Shown: positions 22,513-34,445, counted from the stretch's first letter. The stretch: 64,000 nt of DNA from Phanerochaete sordida (GCA_019973155.2 BPQB01000035.1:1-64000); one strand, 5' to 3'. Program-made: numbers and translations. The notes: generated by a model from the sequence alone, not told the origin.

Positions 22513-24457
22513 GCTTCAGGCTAGGAAATGTCGACGAGGTGCTGCCGGAGAATACTTACTCACGCGCTGAGTAGTCCATGTGGCTTTATACTCACTGAAG
22601 CCACAATCAACGTTGTCAGCCAGTAGACCCTTTACGACGAAGGTGAACGTCGCCTTAGCTAAGGGTGTTTCCATCAGTCCATCTCTCATCGCATATATCG
22701 AGCGATCTGTTGACGAAGTGGGCACCATCATTTGGCAATGTATACGCCAACGATATGGGAATGCTTGCTAGACTGCCATCATGATGCTGTTCCTGGTTGT
22801 AATAGTATATCATCAGCTAGTCCAATCAATCATCGCCATACCGGGAGCAATGCGGCGAGCTCAGCTCCAACAGCGACAACAGACATTTGCGCACCGCTTC
22901 GCGTGCATGAGGCACGTCGTCATACCCAACATGAAATCGGCTCGGCTCTTGAAAGTTGAAGCTTGAAGCCTCAAGGACGCAGAGTCGTCCGCAAGTTAGC
23001 ATGGGAGGGCGGCATGTTGGGTTGGTTACTGTGAAGCCACACTAAGGACGGAACCCCTGTGCTCGTGCCTGGCACGCTCGAGACTCTTAACGGCTTGATA
23101 CGTTGGAGCTTCACGTGTTTGGTGATTTACCTAGCATTAAAGCGCGCCGTCGTGGCAAGCTTGTACGGCAGCGTGCCCTCGCCCCGGGTTCACCGTTCTA
23201 CGCTGGAAGAATTTCTCAGTTTTCTCTTGTTCTTGAGTGACTTCAGCCCAATTTGAGAAATCAAAATTTACAGTCGACTTCATCGAGCTCGTAGAGGCTG
23301 ACGTTGTACGCTTTTGTGAGGTGGAGTGCGGAGGCGCCTCCGTGGGCAAGGTCAGTGCGGCCGTAGCGTTATCGGAAGGCTGTCGGGAAGGCGTTGGGAC
23401 GGCGCATTACGCGTTCCCGCCCCTCTTTCGTCCGCCGACCACCAGATTGCACATCGCTAACATCGTCTGCACCTCGTCTACTACATTTTACCAGCTTCAT
23501 CGGAAGGATACAGGAAAGATGGCCAATTTTGCTGCAAACAGTGCAAACCTTCATACGGCGTGGTACCTTATGCCAGCAGCCACGCATCGTTCACCCTACT
23601 ATGTCCACCCCCTTTACTCCACGGGCCAACATGACCCTCGCATAGCCCCGCTCGCGGGTGCTGTAGCGTGAACGCAGCATACGATGCGTCTTGCACATCT
23701 GACATTCCAAAGTAGTTCCAAGGAGTTCTTCGTCGCTCATGGTGCGCCTTGTCGCGTGCGAAGTCTCAGCTGACAACTTGCTTAGCCTATCCTCCATGGT
23801 GCTGTTGAACGGCGTTGTGCTGAAGTCTTGCAGCTTGAATTTGTCAAGAAGCGTGCGCAGTCCGCCATTGCGCCTGCGCTCGGGCAGCAACCATAGTACC
23901 GCTCTCAGGTTCTGTCGACGATCGTGAACATTGGGAGGGATTGAGGACTTCTTAAGATCCTATATGAGACCATGATACGGTGAACATGTTTGCCTCCGCT
24001 CGCGCGGATATGCTCACGCTCCTCCGCGGCGTGACATAGGTCAATGTGGTCACAAGCACGAAGCTTAATACAGTGTTACAATCCATGACATGATATGTGC
24101 AGTACGTGTTCCTCTGCTGCACACGTTAATGCCACGTTGATAAGCAGTGGTTGCACTAATTTTTAGGACAATGAAGGTCGGCTCCCTGAACATTCTATGC
24201 ACAATAGCAAATATCCATGCACCGCTTCATTACACCTCCCCCCAGATCTCGGTAAGCGTGCAAGCAACTATATTTCCAGCCCAACGGAGGTATATGAATG
24301 CCCAGCTCTTATCTTGGAAAATTGCCTCGTTGCCGACGACATGCGCAGGCTGGGAGTTATCTTACGCGAGCCTTTGTTCTTGCGCGAGCCACTGAAGCGG
24401 CCCTGACGACTCGTCTTTGACTATGAGTGCGCGTACATCGTTCAGCTATCTGAGAAC
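22513..24457. other. Gene-poor gap with a cysteine-pair fragment
   Basis: Most of this 1.9-kb gap shows no gene. On the minus strand, 23591-23890 reads with some protein character (MEDRLSKLSAETSH, later LECQMCKTHRML), and a nearby frame around 23530-23550 has CTVCSKIGHLSC. The two CxxC pairs suggest a decayed zinc-binding protein, but no splice set joins them. The 24000-24300 part is AT-rich and empty. Confidence 0.35.
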
Positions 24458-25409
24458 TCACGGGGAGCTGCTAGGATATGGGGGCGGTGACTCTTCACGA
24501 TCCGCCGCCTCTTCCTCGGAAACTGGACTTTGGCCCTCGACATGCACGACCATCTCCAATGCCTTCGCAGTCACGACGGGCCTCGAGCTGGGAGCAGCGT
24601 TGAACGGGTTGACGTGCATGTTGAAATCCTTCCGCCCCCATCGTCGCATGCACCGCCTTCGGGTAATGAGTGCACTGGCTAGCAGCAGCAGTCCCAGGCA
24701 CGGGACGAGCACCGCAGGCAGGATGGTGCCTAGCTTCGGAGATGCGCCCAGCTGCGAACTAGATAGTTGGGTCGATGGCGATGATGGCGGAGACGTCGTG
24801 GTAGATGGTGGCGTCGTCGTGGCAGGTGGAGGTGGCGTCGCGACAGATGGAGATGGCGCAGCTGAAGATGCATATGTCCCATTCTGCGCCGCGTCGTCAG
24901 GCGTGTACTCCACGTAGTCGAAGCGTATACGGGCCGACTGCACGTCGAGCGCTGTCACAACAATGGTGTGTGTACCCGTGGGCAGCGGTGGCGACGAGTA
25001 CAGTCTCTGGACGACCGGCATGCTGGGTGGCGGTACAGCGGTGATGGTGCTCGCCGTGGCCTGATCGCCATCCACCACAAAGTCAACTACGCTCTTCGGG
25101 TTCCCCTTGGTGCCGGGTATGCCGTACCATGCGACGCTCGTGCCTGCGTCTGGTGTCATTGCCAGCGGGATAAGCGACAGTGCGTGCATACTCGCCGTTG
25201 AAGGAGAAGGAGATAGTCGAGCCGTTTGATTCAGTGCCATGCGTGGTGCTATCGCAACATCGCGGTTAGCAGAAGCAGTCAGTGATTTGGGAGTCCGATG
25301 CGCACCTGTTCCACGGTGATAAGGGGCCAGTTAAATTCGTCAAGGAGTTCCAGTCTCCAGAGTATACTACCCTTGGGTCCGCATCGTCGACGCGAATGAG
25401 AGCTGACAT
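24458..25409 (-). CDS. PPxY-tailed single-pass membrane protein B
   Basis: Three exons (25306-25409, 25196-25248, 24458-25143) give 280 aa. It starts MSALIRVDDADPRVVYSG and has the family blocks GSTISFSFNG, TSVAWYGIPG, SVVDFVVDGDQATAS, LYSSPPLPTGTHTIVVTALD and RFDYVEYTP. A Ser/Thr/Pro stalk (about 45 residues) and a helix near residues 185-207 (TILPAVLVPCLGLLLLASAL) follow, then a basic stop-transfer region and the tail ESPPPYPSSSP, a PPxY motif. Exon 2 is 53 bp only if intron 2 uses a GC donor (G|GCGAGT at 25195-25190), a rare but known GC-AG intron. Its closest relative in the window is the inverted copy at 49479-50398, which shares the HVNPFNAAP/HVNPFDAAP tail. Confidence 0.8.
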
Positions 25410-25887
25410 AGTCCAGACCACGACGCGATGTTGATGCAAAGGAGACTGTGTCGGATAGCGTGACTACTTGTATTCGAGGAAACCAGCATTGCTATATGTC
25501 TCCGGGTCTTTGCCAGCGCGTCTGCTTGTCGTCAAGCACATTGTTGACATTACTTTGTATTTGACAGTTGACATATCTTTTCATCACTTAGAAGCTTTTC
25601 ATAGCAATTGAAGGTTTGAAATACGTAACATGATCCTAGTATCTCCATACTTCTGCTTACAAGCCTACCAGCTACGGTTAGATCGCCAGTAGAGCACAGC
25701 AACAAGCATACACAATTTAACCCAGGAATAGGTGATGCGCCTATCAACCTCCGTCGGATAGTCATCGATGCATCTTCCAAATTGGTCCAGCGGGGCCGAT
25801 TTACATGCAAGACGCTGAGACGTGTGCCTCCAAATTGGATTGTTGTTGTTATGCGCTCGACGGCGCGTTACAACGTCTGTAATCCTG
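25410..25887. other. Intergenic sequence upstream of gene B
   Basis: Upstream region of gene B. No coding exon or RNA gene recognised; AT content is higher than in flanking genes around 25550-25720. Confidence 0.4.
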
Positions 25888-25897
25888 GAAACTAACT

Positions 25898-26035
25898 GAT
25901 CTAGTCACAAAAGTCGCGCCCTGGGCGAGGGGGGGTCTAAGCGCCTTGTTTTGGCGCAGCCAGGCAACCGAAATCACGGCCAAATTGCGTTCCCACGACC
26001 CCCCCTCCCAAGACACGACTTTTGTGATGAGGCTA
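25898..26035. mobile_element. 138-bp MITE with long terminal inverted repeats (MULE-like)
   Basis: The arms 25898-25937 and 25997-26035 are inverted repeats sharing CACAAAAGTCG and a run of seven G followed by TC, imperfect over about 38 bp. The element is flanked by the 10-bp direct repeat GAAACTAACT at 25888-25897 and 26036-26045, as expected for a target-site duplication. Long TIRs with a 9-11 bp duplication are the pattern of Mutator-like elements. The interior is only about 60 bp and non-coding. Confidence 0.7.
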
Positions 26036-26096
26036 GAAACTAACTATCAATCGCTTCGTCCACCCTGGACAAATAGTGCCCGCGTGATAGGTTTGT

Positions 26097-26624
26097 TCAC
26101 GGAGCCCCTGGCTCCACCTGCCGACGACACAATTTCTGTGCCCGCATGTCCTCTAATAACTGAATGGTGAGCACAATCTGCGTCTCAGTGTATGATCCAT
26201 AGACTGACGGAAGATGCCCAGTGTACGAAGGCGGCTCTGTATCTACACGGTCCCACTCGCACACTGTAACTGGGATATCGTCTGGAGAGCCGGGCATTAT
26301 CTCAGCCGCGGTATATTTATGAGCACCCTCGACGGCCCCAAGGTCTTGCTCGTGAGCCAGTATACTCGTCCGCGCATAGTACTGCTGCCTCCATTGCGTG
26401 GTCTGACGTCGTCCCTCCACAAAGAATGCTATAGAGAGCAAGAACAATACTGCACCGGGGACTAGAGCCGCCGGAAGGATGATACCCAGCTTCGCATATC
26501 CGCGCGACTGCATGGACGTGGTGTCCGTGACTTGGGTCGGCTGCTGAGATGCCGCTGGCGTGACCGAAATTGAAGGAGGTAAAAGAAGCGTTGACCGGGA
26601 CGACGAAGATGATGTAACCATCAT
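26097..26624 (-). pseudogene. PPxY membrane protein C, 5'-truncated
   Basis: The frame keeps only the Ser-rich stalk, a membrane helix (about residues 47-68, GIILPAALVPGAVLFLLSIA) and a cytoplasmic tail with TEPPSYTGHLP, a PPxY motif, followed by an unusual extra 40 residues. The ectodomain exons of its relatives are missing; just upstream only a poor remnant (RFDVRTALVLYP in place of an RFDYVEYTP-like end) is visible. It may be a pseudogene, or a short protein expressed from an internal ATG. Confidence 0.6.
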
Positions 26625-27078
26625 GGGTAAAGTACGAGAGCAGTCCGCACGTCAAACCGAACGTGTATGATTTAGTCGAAACGCCTGTGCACCTGTGCTT
26701 ACATTATCGTGTCCCTGCTCCTGGGGCCTGAGAATCACAAGTTCGCGCTTGTTTCGCTCACTTCCAACTCGCCTGGGCTCGGAACCTTGCCTTCGTCAGC
26801 GAGAGCGTTCTCAGCGCGGTCCGCGAGCTCTAACGCAAATAATGCGCCGTCGGCAGATAGCTTGCACTCATCACCATCGTCACGTTCATCGCAGTATTTT
26901 ACATATTGCTAAAGATACGAGCCAGTCGACCTCTAAATATACCCCTTGCTCGCAATCCTAATACGCATGAAAATTGTAATTGTGCTCAGTCGATGAATCC
27001 GCAGATGTGCCAATATATCCCCTAAAGATCAATTATAGAGCTTGTAGTGAGCCCGGAGCTCGAAGCGGATAATGTGAC
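26625..27078. other. Intergenic sequence with decayed ectodomain end
   Basis: The left end carries the last decayed ectodomain codons of copy C. A plus-strand Ser-rich frame near 26709-26912 has no domain support. Otherwise empty. Confidence 0.4.
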
Positions 27079-28155
27079 TTACGAATTCGTTCCTATCTGT
27101 GACATCGACTCTTTCACCGTCGAGCTCTTCTCGTCTTCGGCTGAGCTCTGTCCGAGAACGCCGACCGCCATGATTAATTCTCGCATGCTCTGCGCCACCG
27201 CAGTATCATTGCGCAGAGCTTGAGATCCGGCTGGCGAATAGGAATGCTGCAGCCGGTGAAGGGTCTGGTGTCTCCGCCAAGCCAGGAATCCCGCGGCAAG
27301 GAGGAGAAATACTGCGATGGACACCAGCGCAGCCGGAAGAATGGTGCGCAGATTTTGGTCACCATGCGAGTGTACTGGTAAGGTAGGTATTGGCCGGGCT
27401 GTAGCTTGCCGTGACGTTGGTTGTGTGTGAGTTGACATCAGCAAACCTGACGATGAAGCAGATTTCACGTCGCTTGCAGACTGCGGGGATGTTGTTTGTA
27501 CATATTGCGATGATGCAGAGGATAATGTCGATGAGCGGGGCATTGCAACGGTAGTCGGCTGAGGAAGAGTGGGCGAACTTTGGGCTGTTTGTAACGGCAG
27601 GGACGAGGGCGGAGGTACGGACTGATTGTAGGACGTAAATTCAACATAATCGAACCATATGGTGCCCATCTGTGCGTCAAGCACCGTGACAACAATAACG
27701 TGTGTACCCGCAGAGAGTGGTGGCGACGAGTATAATTTCTGGCGGTACAGAGGTGCGGAGCTTTTCTGCTGCTCAGCCGTCAGATTGCTTGCGGTGCTTG
27801 TATCGTTGTCTACATAAATCCGACTACGCTGGGTATACCTATGGACGATCCTGGTATTGTACCGAACCATATGACACTCGTACCTTTGCCAAACAGCTTC
27901 AGCGGTCGGATTTTGCAGCAGAGATGGAGCTGTAAAAGATACGCACCGCTGAAGGAGAAGGAGATTGTTGAATCGTTCGACTGCGTTCCATGTGGTGTAC
28001 TATTACAGCGTCGCTGTGAGAGAGAGCAGCCTACGTGAAAGATGCGAGACGTACCCATTGTACTCTGCTCCCGTTTTCCCTCCAAGCTTCCATTCACCAG
28101 TGTATTTAACGCGCGGATCTCTGTCATCAACTTGAACTAGACCGCTCGCCGACAT
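27079..28155 (-). pseudogene. PPxY-family membrane protein D, frameshifted
   Basis: Exons 28055-28155, 27947-27999 (53 bp) and 27079-27883 follow the family plan: VDDRDPRVKYTGEW, then SNDSTISFSFSG, then TSVIWFGTIPGS and PSVVGF. At about 27835-27842 the frame stops at TAG, while the family sequence resumes one base out (YVDNDTSTAS) and stays open for 230 codons with LYSSPPLSAGTHVIVVTVLD, WFDYVEFT, a long Ser/Thr stalk and a membrane helix (TILPAALVSIAVFLLLAAGF). One missing base therefore breaks an otherwise complete gene. Unlike A, B and G, its tail ends KESMSQIGTNS and has no PPxY motif. A base-calling error cannot be excluded. Confidence 0.65.
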
Positions 28156-28649
28156 GCTCCGCTTCTGACAAGGGCACTCGCAAGGGCAGCTTGGGCGGTG
28201 GTTCTTCCAGCCGTTATTAAACGGTGCGAGGTGCACTGTCACATATATACTTTGCGAAGTGTTGCGAGATGCGTTTGTTGGTTGTCACTGGATATGCGGT
28301 TGGGTAAATATCAAGCTCGAGCTGAGCAGGCTGGATCTTCTCGTTGAAAGTCAGGCTGAATGTGACTATCTGTTGCCTCGTTTATCATTTCACGATATCT
28401 GCCCTAATCTCGAGTGGAATATGTTCGTATGTACTCATCGCACAGCTATCGATGGAGACCAGGCCCGCGATGATAGCAGAAGTATGCAAATATCTAGCAT
28501 CAAACGCGATAATTATGTGCTTGTAGCTATCTGGATCCGGGTTGTGGTGGCCAATAAGCTACGTCTTGAGGTAACGCTTCTTTCCGATGCGTATGACCCG
28601 CCTATGGAATCGTAGCATGAGCAGACACAAGATTCCCAGCGCAAATCAC
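28156..28649. other. Intergenic sequence between genes D and E
   Basis: No exon, splice series or RNA gene was recognised. It should contain the gene D upstream region and the gene E 3' end. Confidence 0.4.
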
Positions 28650-29709
28650 TCACGGCAGTGTCTGCAAATTTGCTTTGTGGCTGTCGTCCGGTAGTGAAGA
28701 ATCTTTAGCAATAGACCCGGCTCTTGCGCGCAAGCTAGTAGTCGGAGGCGCTGGGAAGTTGCGTTGATATTTGAGATGCTCCTTTGACAAAGCATCTTCT
28801 GCGTTCGGACGCAGGCGATTTATTTCGTGCTGACGGCGACTATCGCGGCTTCGCTTCAGCGCAACTAGAAGCATTCCAAGTGCACTCAGTATGACGAGAG
28901 GAGCCAGCACCGCTGGAAGGATTAATTTGAGGTGCGCTTCCACTTGGTGCGTCGTGGTCTCCGGGGGGATCTGCGGCGAGATCTGTGCTGAGGTCGGCGG
29001 CGAGGTATGTGGCGATGTCGGTGGTGATGTCTGCGACAAGGCTTGCAGAGATGTTTGCGACGATGTTGGTGGCAGTGACAGCGACGACTGCTGCGATGAC
29101 GACTGCGAAGACGGCAGCTCTGTTGAGGACGATAACCATGTTGATGTTGATGAGGCCAAGGATGTCGTTGGCTGCACATCGTTCCCTGGACTGCTGGGTA
29201 TGTACTGCAAGTAATCGAACCACATGATGCTGTCCGCCTGCGCTCTTACGACAGTGACGACAATAGTATGCGTCCCATCAGACAGCACTGGCGACTTGTA
29301 CCACAGCTGATTGAACATGGTTTGCTGTGGTGGAGGCTGCGGCTGCATGACGGTCGCCGCGCTGGCTGTATTTCCGTCTACCACGAAGGCCACAGCACTC
29401 AGAGTATCCGTCAGCGAACCAGGAACCGTGCCGAACCATGCCACTCTGGTTCCTACATCCTTGATGTAAAAATAATGGTCGTTTAATGGTAAACGATGAA
29501 GTACGTACCATTGAAAGAGAATGTAATTGTTGAATCGTTCTCCAGCGTACCGTGTACTGTGCTGCAGCATGTTTAGCTATTACGCCATCCTGGAACCTAC
29601 CATTCGCACACACTCACCCGTCATATTCAGGTACAACCCCGCCAAGCAGCCACTGGCCTTGGTAAACCACGCTGGAATTGCTGTCGTCGACCCAAACGAC
29701 GCCTTCCAT
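28650..29709 (-). CDS. PPxY-family membrane protein E (tail motif lost)
   Basis: Three exons (29618-29709, 29509-29561, 28650-29452) give 315 aa. Exon 2 is again 53 bp. The ectodomain keeps VDDSNSSVVYQGQW, NDSTITFSFNG, TRVAWFGTVPGS, VAFVVDGNTASAA, GTHTIVVTVV and WFDYLQYIPSS. The stalk contains a Thr/Ser/Pro repeat (near-repeats of the unit TSPPTSPHTSPPTSAQ). A membrane helix follows (LILPAVLAPLVILSALGMLL). The 60-residue tail is basic, then Ser-rich, and lacks PPxY. Function unknown; a surface sensor or adhesion role is only inference from topology. Confidence 0.75.
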
Positions 29710-30722
29710 GACAATGGCGGGTGGAGCGGTAGCACCGCCGGTAGCCGCAGCGGTGGCACTATATACATGAGATGTCTGTGAGGGTATCTGACGAGCATAG
29801 TGACCTGCGATAGCACGATGGGTTTGAGCGATGAGAATATCTGGACACGTACGCAAGTGAGCTAGGTCTCGTACACTGCGATATATCGCAGGGAGCGAAC
29901 AAGTACAGCCCTAGATCTATGGCTATCTGTCAGCCTCTGCTCGGCAAAATATGGAGCACCGCGTACGTACATGCCGTCGAGCTGCCACTTTCCAACTCCC
30001 GGTCTAACCTCGTATCTCGCTACTGCAGGCATTCCTTCATCTCTCCACACTGCACAGTGTAGGCGAGCGATCGCCGCGAATGAGACCGCGGGGTGCCGTG
30101 TCCTGCGGGATTTGACTCGTACGGCATCATCGCATACCCAGTCCGGAATCGAGGTCGCGGCGGTCACCCCATTTCCGTTGTTCGTGCTGATGTGGTCTCG
30201 TATGAGCTAATCCACGATGCAAACTATCCATAGATGCTTGCGCTCGACGAGGTCCACCTCCCGCACGGCCCTGAGGTTTGCGCAGATCCGGGTGATATGC
30301 CGTCTGTCCCATGGGACATCGCACAACTTCGGAAGTATGTCACACACTAATGTTCAGCAGACTCACGAATCGTCCTATACGTATATGTAAGCTCCTGAGT
30401 TCGTAGCCAATAAATGGCTCTCGCCTCACCAGTATCGCCGAGTCTACGCATCCATCTTGGACATCCTAGAGAACATGGTGCTTCGATAAGATGAGTTTAA
30501 TGCGCGCAGCCCGCGCGTCGCTCTGTACCACAGGAATCAAATCTCTTCGCCGTTTGATCTCTGGTAAGCTCGTCTTCAGAGCCCGTCATATAACAGGCTG
30601 TCAGATGATGAAATAATGCAAGACGTCTATATTCGCTCGCAAACACGGCAGTCAGCGCGCCGTCCAGAACAACTGAACGCATCAGCAATCCTGAGATCTC
30701 TTGTCGGGACATCCATCGCTGA
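29710..30722. other. Intergenic stretch with possible F-box trace
   Basis: No intact gene. On the minus strand around 30207-30300 a frame reads ICANLRAVREVDLVERKHLW, like the second half of an F-box, but no first half or body is found. An open frame at 29862-30167 has no recognisable domain. Upstream elements of gene E should lie near 29710-29850. Confidence 0.3.
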
Positions 30723-31560
30723 TCAACAGTCGGAGTCAGCATACAGGCGCAGATAGATGGCCTCACGACTCACGGAGCATGCATATATGGCGGCGGAGAA
30801 TCTGCTTCGTCGGCCTGCCGCATCTGCTGGGTCAGATCCCGTTCCTTGGTGTTTCACTGTTGCCCGCACCTCTGTACTGTCCGATGTCAATACCGGAGTG
30901 TCGCTCAAGGTCAAGATGTTCTTCCGTTCGTCGGACTCACGCCTTCGTCGACGATCTAGGTACCGTCTCCCGACAGCAAACGCCACGATGAGGAGAAGCA
31001 GCAGCACCACGACCGAGACGAGAATCACGGGGACTGTGATTCTTTGGTCCGTGCTCCTGCGTGTTAGCGTCGCAGGCGATGTGGGTGATGCTTGCATGAC
31101 CAGTGGTGAATAAGATGGGGAGGGTTCTGACGATGATGCCGGCCGTGCGGGGTTTCTCGAAGGATCGCTACTCGGAGGATACTGCATATATTCAAACCGC
31201 ATGAGGTCTTGCTTTCGAACGCTCGATGTCTTGACGGTAATGGAGTGGGTGCCTTTATACAGTGGTGACGACGGGGGAAATGATTGGCGAAAGGCCGTCT
31301 TCTCAGGTAGCTGCGGCAGCGTCACGGTCCCGCAGCTACTGCGCCTATGTCAATATGTCCCTGGATTCGGAGGTTGAGAGCTGCAGAACGAGATGAGTAT
31401 CAGGTGGAGTACTCACCGGTCGTTGAAGGCAATGGATACTGTTGAGCCGTTTGCCAATGGGGCGAGAAGCTACTCGCCGCTGACGGCGACCCTCTGATAT
31501 ACGCTGCCTTCAACGGGAGCTGGGTCATTACAAATTTTGTGATCAGTGGCGAGGCCGATG
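30723..31560 (-). pseudogene. PPxY-family membrane protein F, decayed
   Basis: A frame at 30723-31325 carries the end of the ectodomain (GTHSITVKTSSV, RFEYMQYPPSSD), a Ser/Pro stalk, a clear membrane helix (VPVILVSVVVLLLLLIVAFAVG) and a basic tail ending DSDC with no PPxY. The upstream 53-bp-type exon is recognisable near 31430-31480 (LANGSTVSIAFND), but the TSVAW...VVDFVVDGD block is missing and no ordered start exists. It is probably a decayed copy. Its 5' part belongs to the segmental duplication that continues to about 33165. Confidence 0.6.
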
Positions 31561-33165
31561 CTAGATTTTGGTCATCATGCTCGGCGGCGGCCCGACATTG
31601 AAGACCTGTGACATGTCATACGGATAGGGTTCCATCGCCTTGTTGCCAGGCGAGGCAATCGCATCGCATAGTCAAGGGAGGGCCGGACAAACTCTAACAC
31701 TGCGCGGCAAATACAATGCTATGTCAAGCGATTTAGTCCCAGGACGTCTATGAAAGCAGTCGCGCCACATACCTCAGGTACCTGAATGCGCGGCTGATAT
31801 GATAGGGCTCTAGCAGCTCCATATCATAGCAGCGCTGCCGGGACAGCAGCAGTGATAGGCATCGTGCGCGCTCGATCACAGTTCCATCTCAAATCACTTT
31901 ACCATCGCCAGCGCACGCACAGTGTTCTTCGCGAGAGATGATAACTTTCAGACCAAGCACTTTTCAGCCTAAGGGAACGATGAATGCGCTACCTGTCAAA
32001 CGTCTGAACAGCTCAACGTCTGACCACAACAATCAGCCCTGCTCAAAAAGCGAGCTTACAATTGGGGCACGTACCTCCGTCGCTAGTCATCATTACAGCC
32101 CTAGTCTAAATCACTGCTTTCCTCGTCGTCTTCACTGCTGGTCCCGTATGTGCTCTCCGCGCTCGCCGACCTGCTGTCGCTCGAGAGCGCCCGGTGGATC
32201 AGTCCGAGATCCACGCGAGGTCCTCGTCCCACTCGCCGCTGTCTGTGCCGTCCTCCTCGGGCGCGCGCATGACTCGACGTCGTCCCACGCGAGCTCGTCG
32301 ACGAGCGGCTTGCTGAGCCGCACGCGCCAGCGCTCGCCAAAGTTCACCCGCGCGCATAATCTTGAGCTTCGTGAGGCGCGCGTCGTGCACCGCACGCTGC
32401 GCGAGGCACCGTACGAGCCGCACCGAACGCGCTCGCGGCGGAGGCCTCCCACGCCGCAGTGCCGCCTTGCCGCACCTGGGACGCGCACAGGCCGCAGAGG
32501 CCCTGGCCGTAGTACGGCTGCCACTCGACATCGCGGAGCACGAGGCGCTCGAGCGCGGGGCAGAGCAGCGTAGAGCCCGTCGCGGGGTCCGTGCGTGGGC
32601 GGAGCGCGGCGCAGAGCTCGTCCTTGGCGAAGCCGACAGCGCAGAGCGCTGCGAGCAGCGTAAGGGACGCGAGCGCGGCAGTCCAGGCGTCGCGCGAGAC
32701 TTGCATGTCGTTGATGAAGAGATCGGGCGCGCTGGAGAGGTAGAGGGTGCTGCATATGCGCCGGAGCAGAAAGTCCGCGTCCGGGAGCCAGGTCTTGAGG
32801 GTGGAACGTCGGATTGCGAGGTGGCGAGAAGTCGAACGTTGCGCCGTCGCTTGCTGGGCACACTTCGAAGAGCAGGCAAAAACGCGAGCAGCGATGTGTG
32901 CGGGGCCCAGCGCTGCAGCGGGTACGCAGCGAGAGGGTCGACACCAGCGATGCGTCATGAGCTTCAGCACCCACGATTTTGGATGTGTAGGCTGTGATGA
33001 GGTCGTCTACCTGTTCGACGTTGTATTCGCCGAGTTCTACGTCGTCTACGATAGTCCGGTCCTAAAATAGGGATGCAAAGGCGGCCGCGAGGAAGTCAAG
33101 CGGCAGGCGCAGCAGGCACTGGCATAGCTCTGGGTGCGCTTCCTGAGCTCGCCTCAACATCCCAA
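31430..33165. repeat. Segmental duplication, copy 1
   Basis: This block matches 35640-37370 in the same order and orientation: a family exon remnant, about 500 bp of non-coding DNA, and the 3' half of an F-box gene. Long shared runs include CATCGCATAGTCAAGGGAGG and GACCTGTGACATGTCATACG. Copies differ by scattered substitutions and small indels. Confidence 0.8.
32101..33165 (-). pseudogene. F-box gene 3' half, frameshifted copy
   Basis: Colinear with the C-terminal half of the F-box gene at 36326-38038: WLPDADFLLRRICSTLYL, AAWTAALASL-like, DPATGSTLLCPALERLVLRD, GQGLCGLCASQVR and the acidic end SSEDDEESSD-like. The matching stretches fall in three different frames, so there are several indels. 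Homology runs out near 33165, so the F-box and the first half of the leucine-rich body are absent. Confidence 0.75.
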
Positions 33166-33605
33166 TTGGTCGCTCGCGCCCGAGATATCTGCGCCTTGTG
33201 CCTGAGATTCACATGACAAGTGGTGAATAGAGACTGTTTTGGTATTACCCTAGAGTTGCATTCCTACTTCAATCAGCCGGCGGTGAGAATGGTAATCAGC
33301 AAGCGCGTCAAGCGTCTGCACCTTGCGGCACCGGACCCGGGACGTTTGTTTGCTCATGTTAGGGACGCACGCTTTCGGTTGACAGCAGGCAGCACTCGAA
33401 CCATCCGGCGCCGTGTGTGTGGACAAAACCCATGTCAATTGATACAAGTCCTACTGCTAGGCTCAAACGATTTCTCTTCTAGCTTTCAAGGACGATTATG
33501 CATCAGCGGCGGGGGCCCCGGTAGCGATAACGATTAGATCGATGCGTATACTGTGAGCATTTATGCAATATCTCCGCGAGACTGGTCGATTCAACGTGCT
33601 GGCAC
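33166..33605. other. Intergenic sequence
   Basis: No gene recognised between the end of the duplication and the decayed family tail. Confidence 0.4.
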
Positions 33606-33800
33606 TCACTCATTTCCGGTTAAATACGACGGGGGAGGTCCGCTCCGATATCCTAGTCCTTCATCCAAAGATGCGGGCTGATTTTGGATCTGCAGAGACA
33701 TTCCCGGCTCGTCCACATTGAGCTCGGCGCGGTAAACATGTCGTCAAAGGGATCGCAATGCGTGTCGAGCGTCTGCTCTTTCTTCTGCCACTAGCAATTC
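33606..33800 (-). pseudogene. PPxY-family 3'-end relic
   Basis: Reading minus, QKKEQTLDTHCDPF near 33740-33790 resembles the QKKEQQADTYVDPF segment of gene A just after its membrane helix. One frame away the sequence continues to a tail ending PPPSYLTGNE and a stop at 33606-33608. The tail keeps the PPxY motif although the membrane helix and ectodomain are gone. One frameshift separates the parts. Confidence 0.6.
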
Positions 33801-34445
33801 TGTCGCGCATGAAGTGGGTGTCGTAAGGAGAATCGTGTTCATCCTCTCAGGCTTCTTCGGCGATGCCTCCTGCGCGGTCTACTAAGTCATACTACCCACA
33901 AAATATGACAGCAAGGTCACCTAGCTCAGCATCGAAAGTTAGGACTGCGCTTCCGTGAAGTGACCGTCATCACTGGGCGTGTGCTCCAGACAAGCGAACC
34001 AGAAAATGATACTGGGTTATCATGCCGGCGCCACATTCTCTGTCTCTCCCGCGAACGCACAGTATGGAAGCCGATTGAGATGAAGAGATACAGTGAGTTG
34101 GGAAAAGTATTCATAGAGATCGATAGCGCTTCGTCGGTGCTTCGATGCTCATATTGTAACCTAAGCGTGTCTTCGAGTCCAAGAGTTGCAGATCAAGTTA
34201 CAACTGACGCGTGCTAGTAATCTGGAGGTGGCTTTATATCGCAACAAATTAATTCCGCAGTAATCTCGAAAATTCGTAGCAGAGTCTATATCTTTTTCCA
34301 TGCCGCATATTTGTTTCTCAAGATTGCTAACCCATCGGAGTCCCCATTTCTTAGACTTTCCGGGGTCGCCTGGATACTGTGCCGACGACATCTCTGCGGT
34401 CAATGTGAGTCGAGTCAAGCGCACCCATAGCTGTCTGTAAGACAC
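33801..34445. other. Intergenic sequence
   Basis: No gene recognised. It lies upstream of the relic tail and downstream of gene G. Confidence 0.4.

Noticed and set aside
29862..30480. Possible minus-strand F-box relic (ICANLRAVREVDLVERKHLW) plus a 101-codon frame
   Set aside because: No first half of the F-box, no colinear body and no start; only a weak trace.
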